DNA of 64,000 nucleotides from Talinum fruticosum (GCA_021018815.1 JAITYX010000009.1:3226501-3290500); one strand, 5' to 3'. Shown: positions 23,346 through 36,503, counted from the stretch's first letter. Notes: generated from the sequence alone by a model not told the origin. Numbers and translations are program-made.

Positions 23346-24200
23346 AGAGCAACAACTCTTTAAATAGACTGTTCACCTCCGAGCCTATGATAATTCTAAA
23401 AGGACACTTTTGGGAATGGTGACCTTACCAGTTAATGTGGGGCCGGTAGTGAAGAACATCGAATTCTAAGTCCTAGGACGTCCTTAGTTACATGGCATCA
23501 AGCGGTGCCTCTACACTCGCACCGGAAGGTTAAAATGATCATCAAAGGTCAAGTTGTAACCATCAATAGGGACAATCTCCGTACTACTATCACCTCCAAA
23601 GAATCGATTGTCGAAATTGAGCACGACGCCAATGATGAGGAGCTTTATGGGTTTGAGACCATCATCTGCTTTACACAAGGATGAAGCACCTATAAACTTC
23701 AATCCTAATGGTAACCCTAACACCCACTCAATGCTCGACGAAGAAGGGGTATTTTTCACGCCTAACTCGCCGTACGGAGGGCATACCACCCTATCTTTCT
23801 ACCCCTTGAACCCTCTAACAACTACAAGTTTTGGTTAGGCTATCAACCTACCACCAAGGAAATAGCCCAAGCCAAGTGGGAAGTTCAAGCTAGGAGGTCC
23901 GCACCATACACAGTCCGTTCCATCAAATCTTTTCCTCATACCCTAAAAGAGCAGCTTCTAAAAGAAGGGGATGACTTCCTCTACTACGGCTTCCCTAAGG
24001 CTTACTACCTCAAAGAGAAGGGCATCTTGGTCCCTGGTTTGGAGATCTTTAATAACTTCTACATATTAGAAAAGGAGGCACTCGACCTCCTCAAAGAGGA
24101 CAGATCCATACCAGATCGGACCAATTTGGTCGAGAGTAACATCTTAGGTCTCGTTGTTTGGATAGAAGAAGGACCTAGAGGGGAATTTGATTTCGGTACT
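23346..24200 (+). pseudogene. Tat2 protease-to-RT linker (degenerate)
   Basis: Short frames, for example 23608-23838 and 24027-24251, give hydrophilic peptides (LFKEDR..PDRTNLVES.. type) with no catalytic motif. They are consistent with the linker between protease and RT in Tat elements. The last codons run into the inserted LTR at 24201. Confidence 0.5.
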
Positions 24201-26020
24201 TGTAGACACCTAAAAAGTGTCATCCCTTACCTTTTTAATTCCGTATTTTAGTCTCTTAGCCCGCTGATGAAATCCCGAGTCCTGCTTGAGGATTTGGATC
24301 TCGGACTGTCATCGATTGGTGCAACATAAGCTAGTAAACCACAAACAACTCCCAACACCGAATAAACAACCTTTTGCCATGGGTTGGTCCACAAATCCCT
24401 TTTTCATTCGGGCGATCCAAGAATCGGGCCAAGCCTTCAAGGACAATGGAGTCTAGTGTCTGTGTCCCGGGAAATTCCAAGTTTAAAATATCGCATTTTT
24501 CTTTTGTCCAATTAGATAAGGAGCGAAAGACCTAAAGACGGCATTAAAGCATTGCATTTTACGATCATGAGCATCAAAGTGTTGCGTTTAAGCTCCAAAA
24601 CAATCCACACGAGACTAGGAGCTTTTCCCCTCAAAACGACGCCGTGGCCGGCGCTCGCGACCGTGGAGTTTTAAGTGAAATGTTGTATTTTGGCTTGGAG
24701 AATCCTTTGGATACACGGTGTGGCACGAAACCCTAGGAGCACCGGGGTGGACGGCGCCAGCCAACCGGGTTCTATCCGCTTCTATCCTTTCTATCCGGTT
24801 CAATCTCTTGATTTATTGGCTCGATTTTGGTTCTCGCTTGTTTTAGACGGCAGGCTGCATGCAAACCCTAGGTCATTTGTGACCTAGGTTCTTCCCTATA
24901 AATAGAGAGCCTTGGCTCTCATTACCATACCACTTTCTCCTAAGCGTAATGTCTGCAGAAAGCTAACCAGAGCACTCATACCTAAACATTACTCTGTCAA
25001 AATTACTATTAACCATCCATATTTTCTCTACTTATAACCATTAAATTCATGTAAAGAGCTAAAGAATATTCGGTTATTCTACTCTCTCGGGCACTTATTC
25101 AATCGATCATTCATATTCCCTGCATACGTCGTTCACAAAACAAGCCCTTTTTCTTTAATTTTGTCGTCATCACATCAAGAGATCCAAGCATAGAGATCCA
25201 TATTAGTAAGGTGGGACAACCTAAGGGCAATCGTTCAGCCTTCAAATGGTTTATTTTATTTGTATGCTTTTACCGCTTTCCTTATTGCGGATTAAAGAGA
25301 TGTAATCATTCTTTTAATTCGTTTTAGCATGGTCGTCTTCGGATGGACGGAATGGAAGGGTTTTTCCTATGTTTCGTGCACTCGCCCCGAATCGGGTTCT
25401 CGATTCAAAGACCGATGGAGTCACTTTTAGCCTCTTTTAGTCTTAGTTTTCCCATACTAAGATTGAAAGAGAAATTCTTTGTTTTTGTTAGTTTTTCATC
25501 CTAAAAACCGATCGGCAACTCCCTTTCTTATGCTTTATTCTTATCAAATTTGCATCTCGGTTATTTTCTCGATTGCGGGATTTTAAAAAGGACTTGGATC
25601 TACCTGCCGGGCCGGAGGCCGAGGTTGACTCGTATCGGCCTAGGCCTATGGTCGGCACCGGTGACCGCCGAGTGCTCGGTCAACTGGCCGAGGCTTGGGT
25701 CCAAACTTGTGTTTTCACACCTGTCGCACCTGAAGCCTCATGGCATAAACCTTAGTTTCTAATTTTAGATATCCTTTAATTAGGAAATAATATCTCGAGA
25801 ATTCTGAAAATAATTTATAAAATTAAAATAATTAAGAAAACACCAATCAAATCCGATTTAATTTATTTTAACTTGATTTAATAAAATTCAAAAATCTTAA
25901 TAAAAGGTTCATCCCCACATTCTAAAACCAACTTTCAAAACCATCTCCAAAATCAATCTTTAAAGAGAGAGACCCGACCCACAAGTAGGGAAACTCGGCC
26001 CGGGGCCCCGGGCGTCGTCC
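24201..26020 (+). repeat. Tat-family solo LTR nested in Tat2
   Basis: Begins TGTAGACACCTAAAAAGTGT and resembles the Tat1 LTRs (shared GACTAGGAGCTTTTCC and ACGACGCCGTGGCCGGCG) more than the Tat2 LTRs. It carries a perfect promoter palindrome CCTAGGTCATTTGTGACCTAGG (about 24868-24889), TATA box TATAAATAG near 24897 and GAGAGCCTTGGCTCTC right after. The right end is decayed (CCCCGGGCGTCGTCC instead of GTGGTTCCTACA), so the border and target duplication are uncertain. Confidence 0.75.
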
Positions 26021-26450
26021 ATTTTCCCTGCAGATCTGTCTCGAGCCATGTCGCACTGCAGTTTGATCCGTCCGGATTCATCACGGACGTTGACACTAAA
26101 GGGTCAAAGCATATTACATGGATCGATACTGAGCGGGGCCAAGAATTCATTACTAGCTTAGGAGAGCATCCCATTCTTGAGTCTAGCACTAGGGCCTTTA
26201 TTTCTATTCTTGTTTCGTTAGTTCATCTTCTAGTTTTGTTGTTTTTAAGTCCGCAATTTTAGTTGTCAAGTTTGATGTACTCATTTCTTCATTCAATAAG
26301 ATGAACCTTTCGCTTACTCTTTGCCTTCTCCTATTTTTAATTGTTTTGCCTCTAATGATGAATAAGAAATCCCAAAAGAATTAATAAAATCTATGAAAAA
26401 TCATGAAAATCGCTCATCAATGATAGAGGAAACAATAACAATTAATCTAA
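26021..26450 (+). other. Tat2 interior between protease and RT; possible spliced region
   Basis: A short coding-like start (WIDTERGQEFITSLGEHPI) fades into a T-rich, stop-filled stretch (26200-26400) before RT begins. In the related Ogre elements an intron lies between protease and RT. The T-rich composition fits such an intron, but donor and acceptor are not proven. Confidence 0.35.
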
Positions 26451-27320
26451 GATCGGTTGATCGACCCCAAGAGGTGAAAATTGGAAAAACGTTGGATCCG
26501 GAAGAGTAGAAGCGGTTTACTTCACTCCTTATAGAGTTCATAGATGTCTTTGTGTGGTCCTACAAAGACATGTCGGGGATAGATCCAAATATAGCAGAAC
26601 ACATAATTCCACTTTACGAAGATGCCAAGCTAGTTAAATAGAGGCTCGTAAAGATGAAACTCGAATGGGTACCGAAAATTAAGGAAGAGGTCCGGAAGCA
26701 ATTAGAGGTTGCGTTGATCAAAGTAGTTCACTACCCTTAGTGGTTAACAAACATAGTACCGGTCCCGAAGAAAGACAACAAGGCTTGGATGTTCATCAAC
26801 TTTAGGGATCCGAATAAGGCAAGCCCTAAAGATGACTTCCAGCTACACTATATCAACATCCTTGTAGATAACATAGCGGGACATGCCTTTCTCTCGTTTC
26901 CGGATTGCTATGTTGGGTACAATCAAGTGAATATGGTCAAAGAAGACATGGAGAAGATAGCTTTCATCACTCAATAGGGGACGTATTGTTATGTGGTGAT
27001 GCCACTTAGGCTTAAGAATGATGGCACAACATATCGGAGGACAACTACGACATTATTAAACGACATGATTCACAAGGAAATCGAGGTCTATGTGGTTGAC
27101 ATGATCATCAATTCCAAGGAAAGGGTACGGCACTACCCTAACCTTAGAAAATTCTTCGAAAGACTAAGAAAGTACAATATGCGCCTTAACCGTCAAAAGT
27201 GTGCCTTTGAGGTAACCTCAAGCAAACTATTAGGTTATGTTATTAGTCTTAGAGGAATCGAAGTTGATCCATCCAAGATCAAAGCTATTCAGGAAATTCC
27301 GTCATCAAACACGTAAAAGG
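26450..27320 (+). pseudogene. Tat2 reverse transcriptase (catalytically inactive)
   Basis: Readable blocks: PVPKKDNKAWMFINFRDPNK (about 26760-26820), SPKDDFQLHYI, YVGYNQVNM, then EVYVVDMIINSKE at 27080-27118 and LNRQKCAFEVTSSKLLGYVI. The polymerase active-site YVDD reads YVVD (27089-27100), which removes one catalytic aspartate. In-frame stops occur near 26642, 26740 and 26977. It would copy element RNA to DNA. Confidence 0.9.
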
Positions 27321-27329
27321 AGATACGAG

Positions 27330-27830
27330 GTTTCTTAGGACGTGTACGAGTACATTAGTCATTTCATATCAAAACCGACTATGGTTTGTGAACCCATTTT
27401 CAAAAAATTGAAGAAAGGGTCCGAGCCTATTTGGGATGATGAGTTCCAAAAAGCATTCGATAAGGTTAAGTAATATCCGGCTAACCTCCGAGTATTAGTG
27501 CCGCCCTAACCAAGGAAACCTTTACTCTTATACCTCGCCACAACGAAACCGCAATGGGAGCCATGCTAGCTCAACGGGATGGAAAGGAAGAGCACTCGAT
27601 ATATTATCTAAGAAAGAAATTCTTGGATTATGAGACTAGATACACGCCATTAGAGGAGACATCGTTGGCATTAGTCCAGAGCTACCAAGAAACTCGGGCA
27701 CTACTTGTTGGCTTGCACGGTACATGTAGTGGCACCGATGGATCCCATTAAGTACATTCTTGAGCAACTAACCATCAGCAGCAAAATAGCTTGATGGACT
27801 GTCATGCTATCAAAATTTGAACTCAAGTAT
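27330..27830 (+). pseudogene. Tat2 first RNase H and connection region
   Basis: The frame at 27554-27751 gives AMGAMLAQRDGKEEHSIYYL and then SLALV, corresponding to the RT-linked RNase H of plant gypsy elements. Upstream (27400-27540) the PFFRLLKK-like block is shifted in frame. The catalytic acidic residues cannot all be read. Confidence 0.7.
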
Positions 27831-27899
27831 GTTCCTTAGAAAGCATGAAATGAAAAGTAGTGTCGAATTCCTAACCAATCTGTCTATAACCGAATCGCA

Positions 27900-28320
27900 A
27901 CCCGAACAACTTGACTTTTCGGACAAAAATATCTTACAAGTGGAGGTGGATATATGGACCATGTACTATGACGGGGCTTCTAATCGGAGGGCTTCGAGTT
28001 GGGATATTTCTAGTCTCACCCGAGGGAGCACATACTCCCATTTTAGTCCAGCTTGATTTTGAGGTCACCAACAACACCACGGATTATGAGGCATACATCA
28101 CGGGACTTCAAGCCGCCATAGAGATCGGAGCCAAGAGCATCGTGGTTTTCGGTGACTCCAGTCTTATCATCAATCGGATCTCACATAAATGGAAGGTACG
28201 TAGTGAAGCCTTGGCACCCTACCGTGCACACCTGATTGAATTAGCAAAACATTTTGAAAGCATTTCATACACATACCTTCCTAGGGACGACAACCAATTT
28301 GCGAGATACTTTAGCTAAAT
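27900..28320 (+). pseudogene. Tat2 second (archaeal-type) RNase H
   Basis: Starts with DIWTMYYDGASN, then, after a one-base frame change near 27995, continues VGIFLVSPEGAHTPIL, EAYITGLQAAIEIGA, VFGDSSLIINRISHKWK and YLPRDDNQFA. The motif order D..E..D..D matches the extra RNase H that Tat elements carry between RNase H and integrase. The frame break near the start inactivates it. A small coding gap (28320-28590) separates it from integrase. Confidence 0.85.
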
Positions 28321-28589
28321 TAGCATCCATGATCAATATCCCTAGTGGCATTCATTCAATGCCCATCCATGTAGAGTGACAGAGTCAGCTCGTGCATGTA
28401 TACGCACTCAAAGTGTCTACTACCGACCAAACTAGTTGGTACTATAACATCTATCGAGTATCTAGATAAACAAGAATATCCATTGGACTCCACACCTAGA
28501 GCCCAACGAGCCATCGAGGTTGCTAGCAGCTTAGTCTTTTATCAACCAAGGACAGTTGTACAAGAAAACCAACACAGGAATTAGCTTAC

Positions 28590-29690
28590 TTTATGTCAAC
28601 TAACACGAAGTAGAGCGCATCATGGATGAAATTCATAGTGGGGAACATGGACCCCACATGAATGGAAGGATGTTGATTCTGAAAATTCAAAGGTTATTGA
28701 ATGGTCGACCATGGCAATAGATCGGCATGAATTCGTTAAAGGTGCCACAAGTGTCGGTGTATGCAAATCTACAACACCAACCACCATCGTCTTTCACGAC
28801 ACATGCATCACCCCGGCCATTCTTAGTTTGGGGAATTGATATCATTGGCAAAGTGACCCCTAGGAACGGGCAGATCACGAATTTTTGTTAGTAATAATTG
28901 ACTACTTTACTAAGTAGGTAGAAGCAACCTCTTATGCAACCTTGACGTCAAAACACGTAGCTAAGTTCATCACTCGTAATATCATTTGAAGGTGTGGGGT
29001 GCCCCATGAATTGATCGATGACCATGGTAGTCACTTCAAGAAGGAAGTAGCGGACCTACTGGACAAGTACAAGATCAAACACCACAAATTTTCTCCATAT
29101 CGCCCTCGGACCAATGGAGCGATCGAGGCCACCAACAAAAACATTCACAAAATAGTGGAAAAGATGGCTATCGGCTATAAGGATTGGCCCAAGTTGCCTT
29201 TTTGTTTTATGGGGCTATCGAACCTCCATTAGGATCTCAACAGGAGCAACACCTTACTCCCTCGTATATGGCATGAAAGCGGTCTTTCCAATAAAAATTG
29301 GCATTCCTTCATTACGAATCATTGCTGAGAGTCATATTCCCGTAGTAGAATGGGCTAAGGCACGCTATGAAGAGTTAGTGTTGCTGAATAAAAGACGATT
29401 GAATGCTTTACATAATGTCCAAATATACCAGGCACATATATCAAGGGCACATAAAGTAAAGCCTCGTAATCTACAAGTTAGAGATTTGGTCCAAAAGGAT
29501 ATTAGAGCACCCATCTAGGGTCGTCCTCGAAGAAAGTTTAGGCCCAACTGGCAAAACCTATTTGTACTTAGTTAAATACTATTGGGAGGAGCAATGAAAT
29601 TGATCGATTTAAATGGTGCAGAGATTTTTCAGTCCACAAACTTGGATCAATCGAAGAAATACTACATTTAGCATGACACAAAACATATGG
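28590..29690 (+). pseudogene. Tat2 integrase (degenerate)
   Basis: The zinc-binding HHCC region is recognisable near 28630-28760 but its cysteines are lost. The core reads FLVWGIDIIGK (about 28825), LLVIIDYFTK (first catalytic D, near 28896), then ELIDDHGSHFKKEV (second D, near 29020) and GAIEATNKNI (catalytic E, near 29125). A stop follows FTK where tryptophan is usual. The C-terminal part (29273-29518, RYEELVLLNKRRLNALHNV) is in another frame. Ends near LDQSKKYYI at 29645-29670. Confidence 0.88.
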
Positions 29691-30140
29691 TGTAACGGGC
29701 CAAGCTCGACCAAACCAGGCCTCGCCATGGGTAGCGTCGGCCACCACTAGGAAAACGGTGGGCTTTCCGATCGGGCAATCTCCCTGGTTTTATTGTTTGT
29801 AATTCTTTGTTTTGAACTTCCAATCAAACGGTCCATTTATCTAATTAATTGTTATTTTGGGTGGTCCAACTAGATGGTCCATTGATTTAATTATTTTTTA
29901 TTGCTTTCATTAATTTTAAGGATGGTCCAATTTATTTACTCCTCTAGGTGAGCAATAAAAAAAAATATAGTATAAAAGAGAGCATAACACTTACTTTTAT
30001 TAATAAAAAGTTAAGCCTACTACTTACCTAAATACATAGCTAATAAAAGGGAAAAATAAGCATACTAGGAAAATAATTTATTCTAAAGAGGAAAAACTAA
30101 ACTTCCTAAATTATTTTATTCTTCCTAAATATTCTCTCTA
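29691..30140 (+). other. Tat2 non-coding region after pol
   Basis: AT-rich, contains repeated TGGTCCA motifs (about 29842, 29867, 29875, 29925). No gene seen. Confidence 0.5.
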
Positions 30141-31880
30141 AAACTTAAGCCCTAGTCCATCTTCACTTTCTTCCCTTTCGGATCGCTACACTCACTGCAT
30201 CATCATGGTTGTGCTTCTTGAGCTCTTTAATCCTACGGGCCTTCCTCTCTTCAACTTCCTTAGCCTCGCATTCCCTTATGTGGGCTTGTTCATCTATTTA
30301 GGGGTTTACTTCACGTATCCGAAGAGATGCAACAGCAGGAACAACTCCTTTTGGATCCCGTTCTTGAGTCCTTAGTGCCTTGCGACTTTTGGGGTCCACT
30401 TCTATTATCCACTCGGATAATCTTTAGAAACCTGTAGTGGTACGTTCATCTACAAGTTTTAGTAGCTTCGGCAGTTCATCCAATACTCAAGGCATGAAGT
30501 AACTTGTCTAGAAGTTCCATGACTTGCAAACAGTTCAAAGGTAGCATACCAAACACAGTCCGGATAAGGGATCCCTGCTTTGGTCCCATTCAGCGCAAAA
30601 CACAATCGGGGAAGTAGTATGTACTTGTTTTTAGACCCAATCGGCGTCCAAAGGGTCTGCTGGTTGGTATGTGTCCTAAATTGGGACACTTTCCGAGTAA
30701 TTAATGTACCATTCAATGGTATTATGGTTTTTAAGCCAAGCCTCCCACCAGAAGCGGGATGATCGGTTACCACATCCAATCACTTCGCCGACGTAAATGT
30801 GTTTCTAGGTACGACTCCACTTTTGTAGGAGCTCGAATCGGTTGTAGGTGCTCCATCAACCAAATCTACATACAATAGATAAAAAAATCATAAAACTCCT
30901 ACATGGTCGAATTCAACATTATTCATGGCCCAACAAGAGCAAAAATAAATGAAAAAAAAAGAAGAGGACGAAAAACAAAAAATCAAGATTTTGGGGCAAA
31001 GCCGGAGGCTTTTAAGCCTCGGTGGCTCCGGATCGTCGCCCGTGGTCGGCGTTGCCGACCGCGTCTCACCAAATAGTCCCTATTATTATTTTTCTGGTCA
31101 CCTGCAATAATAGGGGCTTCGGTGAAGTCTTCGTCCGGATTGGCTTCGACCCGGTGGAGCTATATAATAGTTTCAGCGACAATCGGCAGGAGCGATGAGT
31201 CGTCTAAGTACTCCATAAAGCTTAGTAACACAGCGAGGAGCCATATCCATGCGGCCTCCGCCGATAGAAAACCACCTATCGGACGAGTAATGATAGCTCG
31301 ACTTCTCGGAATAAGGATGGACTCCGATGAGTACATCGAGCGAATGCTTCATTAGATTCATTAAATCTACCCGATCCCCGATAAAAATCCAACTTAGATT
31401 CCTATTGTTCGGCTACGAAGGCGCTTATAGTTCTTATGCATATTCTCTTAGCACTTGGGCATAACGGGTTTCGTACGGTGTTGAATGCCGGAATGGCATC
31501 AAACTTTTCAGCGGGGACACAATTCTTGTCCCCAAACCTAAAAACGTGGTAATGTGAGTCCTATTAGGCTACAACAGCCCTTAGGAAAGTCCAATAGACT
31601 TTCACTTATCGAATGCTTGAATAGGGTATTTAGTCCATATTAGGAGAATCCCACCCTATCAACATCTATTATCTCGTGCATCCAATGGGACAACTCAGTC
31701 ATATAATTCATCTTTGAATGTATAAAAGATTTGAAGGCACTGGGAATTTTCTTAGGATCTGTTTTTCGAGGGAATTGCGGAAAAGGTTTAGAAGGAATGA
31801 TTTTATGTATCCACCGAGGGTCCAATTTATAGTAGTTTCCGAGTTCAAAGTCCTACTCGCACCACACTACTGGAGACCAC
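30140..31880 (-). pseudogene. Tat2 antisense ORF remnants
   Basis: The minus strand carries several adjacent protein-like segments: 31640-31825, 31173-31361 (with a stop-free frame on the opposite strand too), 30459-30779 (106 residues with DVVTDHPASGGRLGL and TPIGSKNKYILLPRL), and a charged Lys/Glu-rich tail at about 30170-30330 (EAKEVEERKARRIKELKK). A poly(T)-rich, intron-like stretch (30860-31000) lies between. Extra antisense ORFs between pol and the 3' LTR are known in some plant Tat-type elements. I recognise no domain and the frame is broken. Confidence 0.45.
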
Positions 31881-32273
31881 CGGCGCCTCGGTCTCCTACA
31901 CGGCTAGCACCGGCCGGACCGGTCCGAAGACTCATACTCTAAGACTAGATCATTCAGAGTATCACATAAAGACTCGGTATAAACCTCATCCCTCCTAAGT
32001 TTTGATTACAAGTCATTATGATCATTATAGAAACTCCTGTATAAGTTTTCATTCGATTCGACTGACTCGGAAAACACATTCTTGTTTATCTTTTCACATT
32101 GATGTTTCGAGTCACTCGGACATCACTCGATTTATTGCACGTTTAAATAATCTCTCTAACACTTCTTATCCGAGTTCGATCTGTATATTTCAAAGCACAG
32201 TGAATTACGAGTGTTAATTCCTATTTCTAAGTCACGGTATTTATTTGTGAGTTATTTGCCCAAATCAAGTCCG

Positions 32274-32386
32274 TATACTATGATGTTTTCACTCTTATAA
32301 CTTGATCTTTCATAGGATCGACTCGATGGATTTGAGTATAATGAATATTAGACTCGGACAATTCTACTCTTCTAGGCTTAAGATAA
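32274..32386 (+). repeat. 113-bp duplicated copia LTR segment, left copy
   Basis: Runs from TATACTATGATGTTTTCACT to GGCTTAAGATAA and is repeated on the far side of the nested LTR at 35370-35483 with about 10 differences. The copia LTR elsewhere has this segment once. Confidence 0.85.
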
Positions 32387-32819
32387 GCTCGAGCGCGTGC
32401 ATTTCAAATTTCAAATATTTTCATATTACTCATGTGTATATACGTATGTGTATATATATATAAATATATATGTCAATGTTGTTTAAAATGCAGGAACCGG
32501 ATGATGACAACGACGACGCATGAATATATTTTATAAATTTTCATGACTCATAAGATAATTAACATTATTGTGTAGCTAATTTATTTTGAATTCTAAAAAT
32601 CCTTAAACAAATGAAATTAATATAATTTTTGTAAACTTAATATTACTAAAAATAAAATTCTTAGATTAAGATAAGTTTAATGAGCAAAATAATAAAAAGT
32701 TTAGAAGATTAAGAAAATAGTTAGGATGAGCAAGTTGGATTAAATTAGATGCTAACGGGAATTGGGCTAGAAGAAAAATGAGTTAGGTCGGTCGGCCCAT
32801 TATAGGAGAAGGTAAGAGG

Positions 32820-32905
32820 GAGTATAAAAGTAATGAGGTAACCTAGAGCCTCATTATCCTAAACCTAAAACTAGTTAAACCCACAAATCACTCTCTCTCT
32901 CCCCT
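32820..32905 (+). promoter_or_regulatory. TATA-like element and CT-rich leader in TGTAAC-type LTR
   Basis: GGGAGTATAAAAGTAAT is followed about 60 bases later by TCACTCTCTCTCTCCCCTC. This fits a polymerase II core promoter and leader within the LTR. Start site inferred only. Confidence 0.5.
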
Positions 32906-34104
32906 CTCCAGCCATCGTCCGCCTGCCCTACTCTCTGCGCCCCTCCCGTTTTCACCACCAACCGACGGCATCGGCGGCCCTGCGGCCACGCCGACGGTCG
33001 CCGCCAGCTAGCCACCAATGCCACCACAATCATCTTCACCGGGTTCCTCAGCAAACACCTAGCAATTCATCCTTCCCTTCGCAGCCTCCTCCGCCTCCCT
33101 CTTTCCGCTTGTTTCAGCCACCGGAAACACCACCACGACACACCGACAGCCGCCGCTACTACCTTCACGTTGCGCTGTCGCCGCCCTAACCACCAAACAC
33201 CAGCACACCGCCATCCTTACTCCCACATCTCGCTCGGGTTTTCGCCTACCTCGCCCGAGCTTGCCCTAATCCAGTCACGGTGCCTTTAGTTGGTCTCGGT
33301 TCCCGGTTTCGGACCTGTCCGGCTACCGCCACCTTGACCGAGCACCGACGCCGCGTGCTACTCCCGGCAACCGCTCCGACCGCCGACTCGCTGCTCTGTT
33401 TCGGTTCTTCCCGATCTTCCACCACCATCTTCAACCACCTCAAAAACCCTCAAAAAAATTAACCCCCGTTCACTTTGGTTTTGGGTAATTTTTCAGCTTT
33501 TAATTTAATTTCTTAGGGCAAATTTCAGTTTCGAGTTCGTTTAATTAAATTCTTAGGTTAATTTTTCAGATTCAGTTCTTCATTCTTTTAATTTAAGCAT
33601 TTAAGTTGTAATTAGTTATTCATTTTCTGTTTGGAGATTAAATTTGATTATGGTATGTATGTAAATGATGCATGGAAAAATTGGTCGAGATCTGGATATA
33701 CTGAAAATTGAAGAAGAACCATAGACAATACCTGTATGAAGGACATTTATGGACAAATCCCTATATGAAGGGTATTTATGGACAATTTCCGTATAAAGGA
33801 CACTCGGAAGTAATTCGAGTTAGGAATTACTTTTGATTAGTTTACATGGTTATTTAACCTAATGAAAAGATTAAAGGACAGATTGAGGATGAGGATGATA
33901 ACTAATTATGGGCGGTTATGAAACCGAAATGTGAGGAATGGACATCTTTGGGGAATTAGTATGCCCTTATAAAATAAAATAAGGTTAGAAAGATTAGAAA
34001 ATAAGTATATAAAAGAATGAATGAAGATATTTATGTAATAAGATAACTAATGGAGTTAGTGTTCAATGCATCATTTAGAAGAGAATTATGTATATTTGAG
34101 GTTA

Positions 34105-34255
<151 letters not shown>

Positions 34256-34975
34256 TGTGTACATATATTTATGTATGTGTTTAGAAGAAAGTCATACGTA
34301 TACTTTAAAGTGTTGTAAACAGATGCATATATATTTAGTTATGCTTGCATTGTATAAAATAAGATAATCAATCATATAAATTAAAGATAACCTTAATATC
34401 CTTTAGTAGAAGCTAACCTTATTAGTTTTCATTTCAAACGATTTTAAAATGATTTAATAAATAAATAAGCCATAAAAATTCAGTTTATTAATAAAACTCT
34501 TATGTCCTTAATTAAGGTCATCAAACACCAGCATCGTGCGTTCATCCGGATTCCTCCCATAAAGAAAAAGAAGGAGGAGCGTCGGTAAGGTACGTTCGGT
34601 GATCGTGCCCTTCGAGTGTTTTATTTACAAATCAAGGCCGGATATGGCCGCCATTAACAACAATAAAAATTGTTTGCAAATAATATTTGCTATCATTAAT
34701 ATGGACCCGCCCATCAAGTGCCATTATTTGGTACGCCCAATATTCAGGTTGGTAACACCGTAATCGTTAACCGCCTTCAACTAGACTATCCGATCGGTCC
34801 GGGTGTGTGCACATGCGTTTAGGGAAACCCGATGATCGTAAAGGGATCCATTCGGATAATTAATCAGCAACAGTTTTACATTATCCACTCCCCTCATTTA
34901 CAAATGAATTGAAATGCATGCGCTCAACTCAATTACTTCATAACTATTATTTTACTTGCATGATAGTGAACGTAT

Positions 34976-34989
34976 TGAGCTTCGGCTCA
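34976..34989 (+). other. UUCG tetraloop hairpin in TGTAAC-type LTR
   Basis: TGAGC-TTCG-GCTCA: a 5-bp stem closing a C(UUCG)G tetraloop, an unusually stable RNA hairpin. It is identical in the other copy (13805-13818, opposite strand). Confidence 0.55.
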
Positions 34990-35369
34990 CATTTCGAAAA
35001 TGTTTTCTTGTTTTGTTTTAGGTAAAGGTATGGAAGATTTGAAGCAAAGGTCCGTTAAGGACTTAGAGGCTCGCAGTGACAACCTAGTTGGAGTATCAAG
35101 GGTTAAGTGCCGTTGTCGTAGTTTACCGGATCGTAGTCTATACTTATGCTTAATCTTCGTACAAGTTAAATTTTATGCCTTATCATGAGACACTTGCTGT
35201 TAGTGACAAAAGCAAGTAACCGGAGTTAGAAACGTATCTATTATTATAACCTTGTCCTTTCCTCTCGGTAAGGGCGGCGTAATGCCCTCGACCTACTTTC
35301 CGCTGCGCTAATCATCGGCTAGCGGCTTGCTTAGTCTAAAACCGGTGATTATGGGTTTGGGGCGTTACA

Positions 35370-35483
35370 TATACTCCGATGTTTTCACTCTTATAACTTG
35401 ATATTTCTTAGGATCGACTCCGATGGAATTTGAGTATAATGAATATTAGACTCAAAAATTCCACTCTTCTAGGCTTAAGATAA
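35370..35483 (+). repeat. 113-bp duplicated copia LTR segment, right copy
   Basis: Second copy of the segment at 32274-32386, from TATACTCCGATG to CTTAAGATAA. The copia LTR then continues with TTATGCACTTA, as in the family. Confidence 0.85.
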
Positions 35484-36503
35484 TTATGCACTTATTTATC
35501 TTAATAAAATTATTATATTTGCCTAATCTTGGACCAAAGTATTTTATACTTTGAGAACCAAAATTGTTTACTTTTGTAGGTTCTCTAACCAAGGTTATCT
35601 CATTTTTAATATACAAAAGTAACCGGCTTTAAGTCGTCAATCACTAGCAGACAAGGCTTTTCTACTTCTAAACAAGGCTCGGACGTTGTGTCGGGGTTGT
35701 CTGCTTCTAAACTGGAAAACTTCAACGCTAAGCTCAACGGTGGTTTCCAGCTTACTTTTCGGACAACACCAGTTGACTGGAGCACCATTAGGAGCCAAGA
35801 ACCATTGCCCAACGTTCACATCCCAACGGATATTTTTTAGCGACTCGGAAGAACCATTACAACGGTCAAGAAGGCTTCGGTTCGGAAATCGGACACAACG
35901 GCTAGTCCGCTTGGTCATCTATAAATAGAAGCCACCTCTTAAGACTTGAAGATTGCTTGGAATTATTTGTTGAAACATATTAATTAAGAAAAATTCATTG
36001 TATTCATATTTAATCTTCTATTTACAACTCCCACTCAGTAATTCATACTTTCTAAGTTGTAAAGTATTGTAATCGGTTACATACTCTTCTTACTTTCGAG
36101 TAAGGTCTCTTGACTGAGCTGTAAGGGTTAACTCGGCTCGGTTGTCCCTAACTGTAAAGGTTACCTCGGTTAGGAAGTACTAGATCGGATAAGGGAATTT
36201 CTAAGTCTAGGAAAACTCTGTAAGGAATTGTTTAAGGGAGCAATTCTAGTTGAGTCGATCTGTTGTATTTTGTGTATTCAAAATAGTGGATTTGACTTGG
36301 TGCTTGGACTAGCACTGTCCGTGGTTTTCTGCCCCAGGAGGGTTTCCACATATCTCTAAGTTTACACTTTTCCGAGTCCAATCTAGACTCGGATTGTCTT
36401 GTTCATTCTTTTCAAGCTTAAATCTTCCAAGTTTGATAAAATTTCCTTATCATCCTATTCACCCCCTCTAGGGTGACTAAGACTCTCCAAGAGCTAACCT
36501 TCA

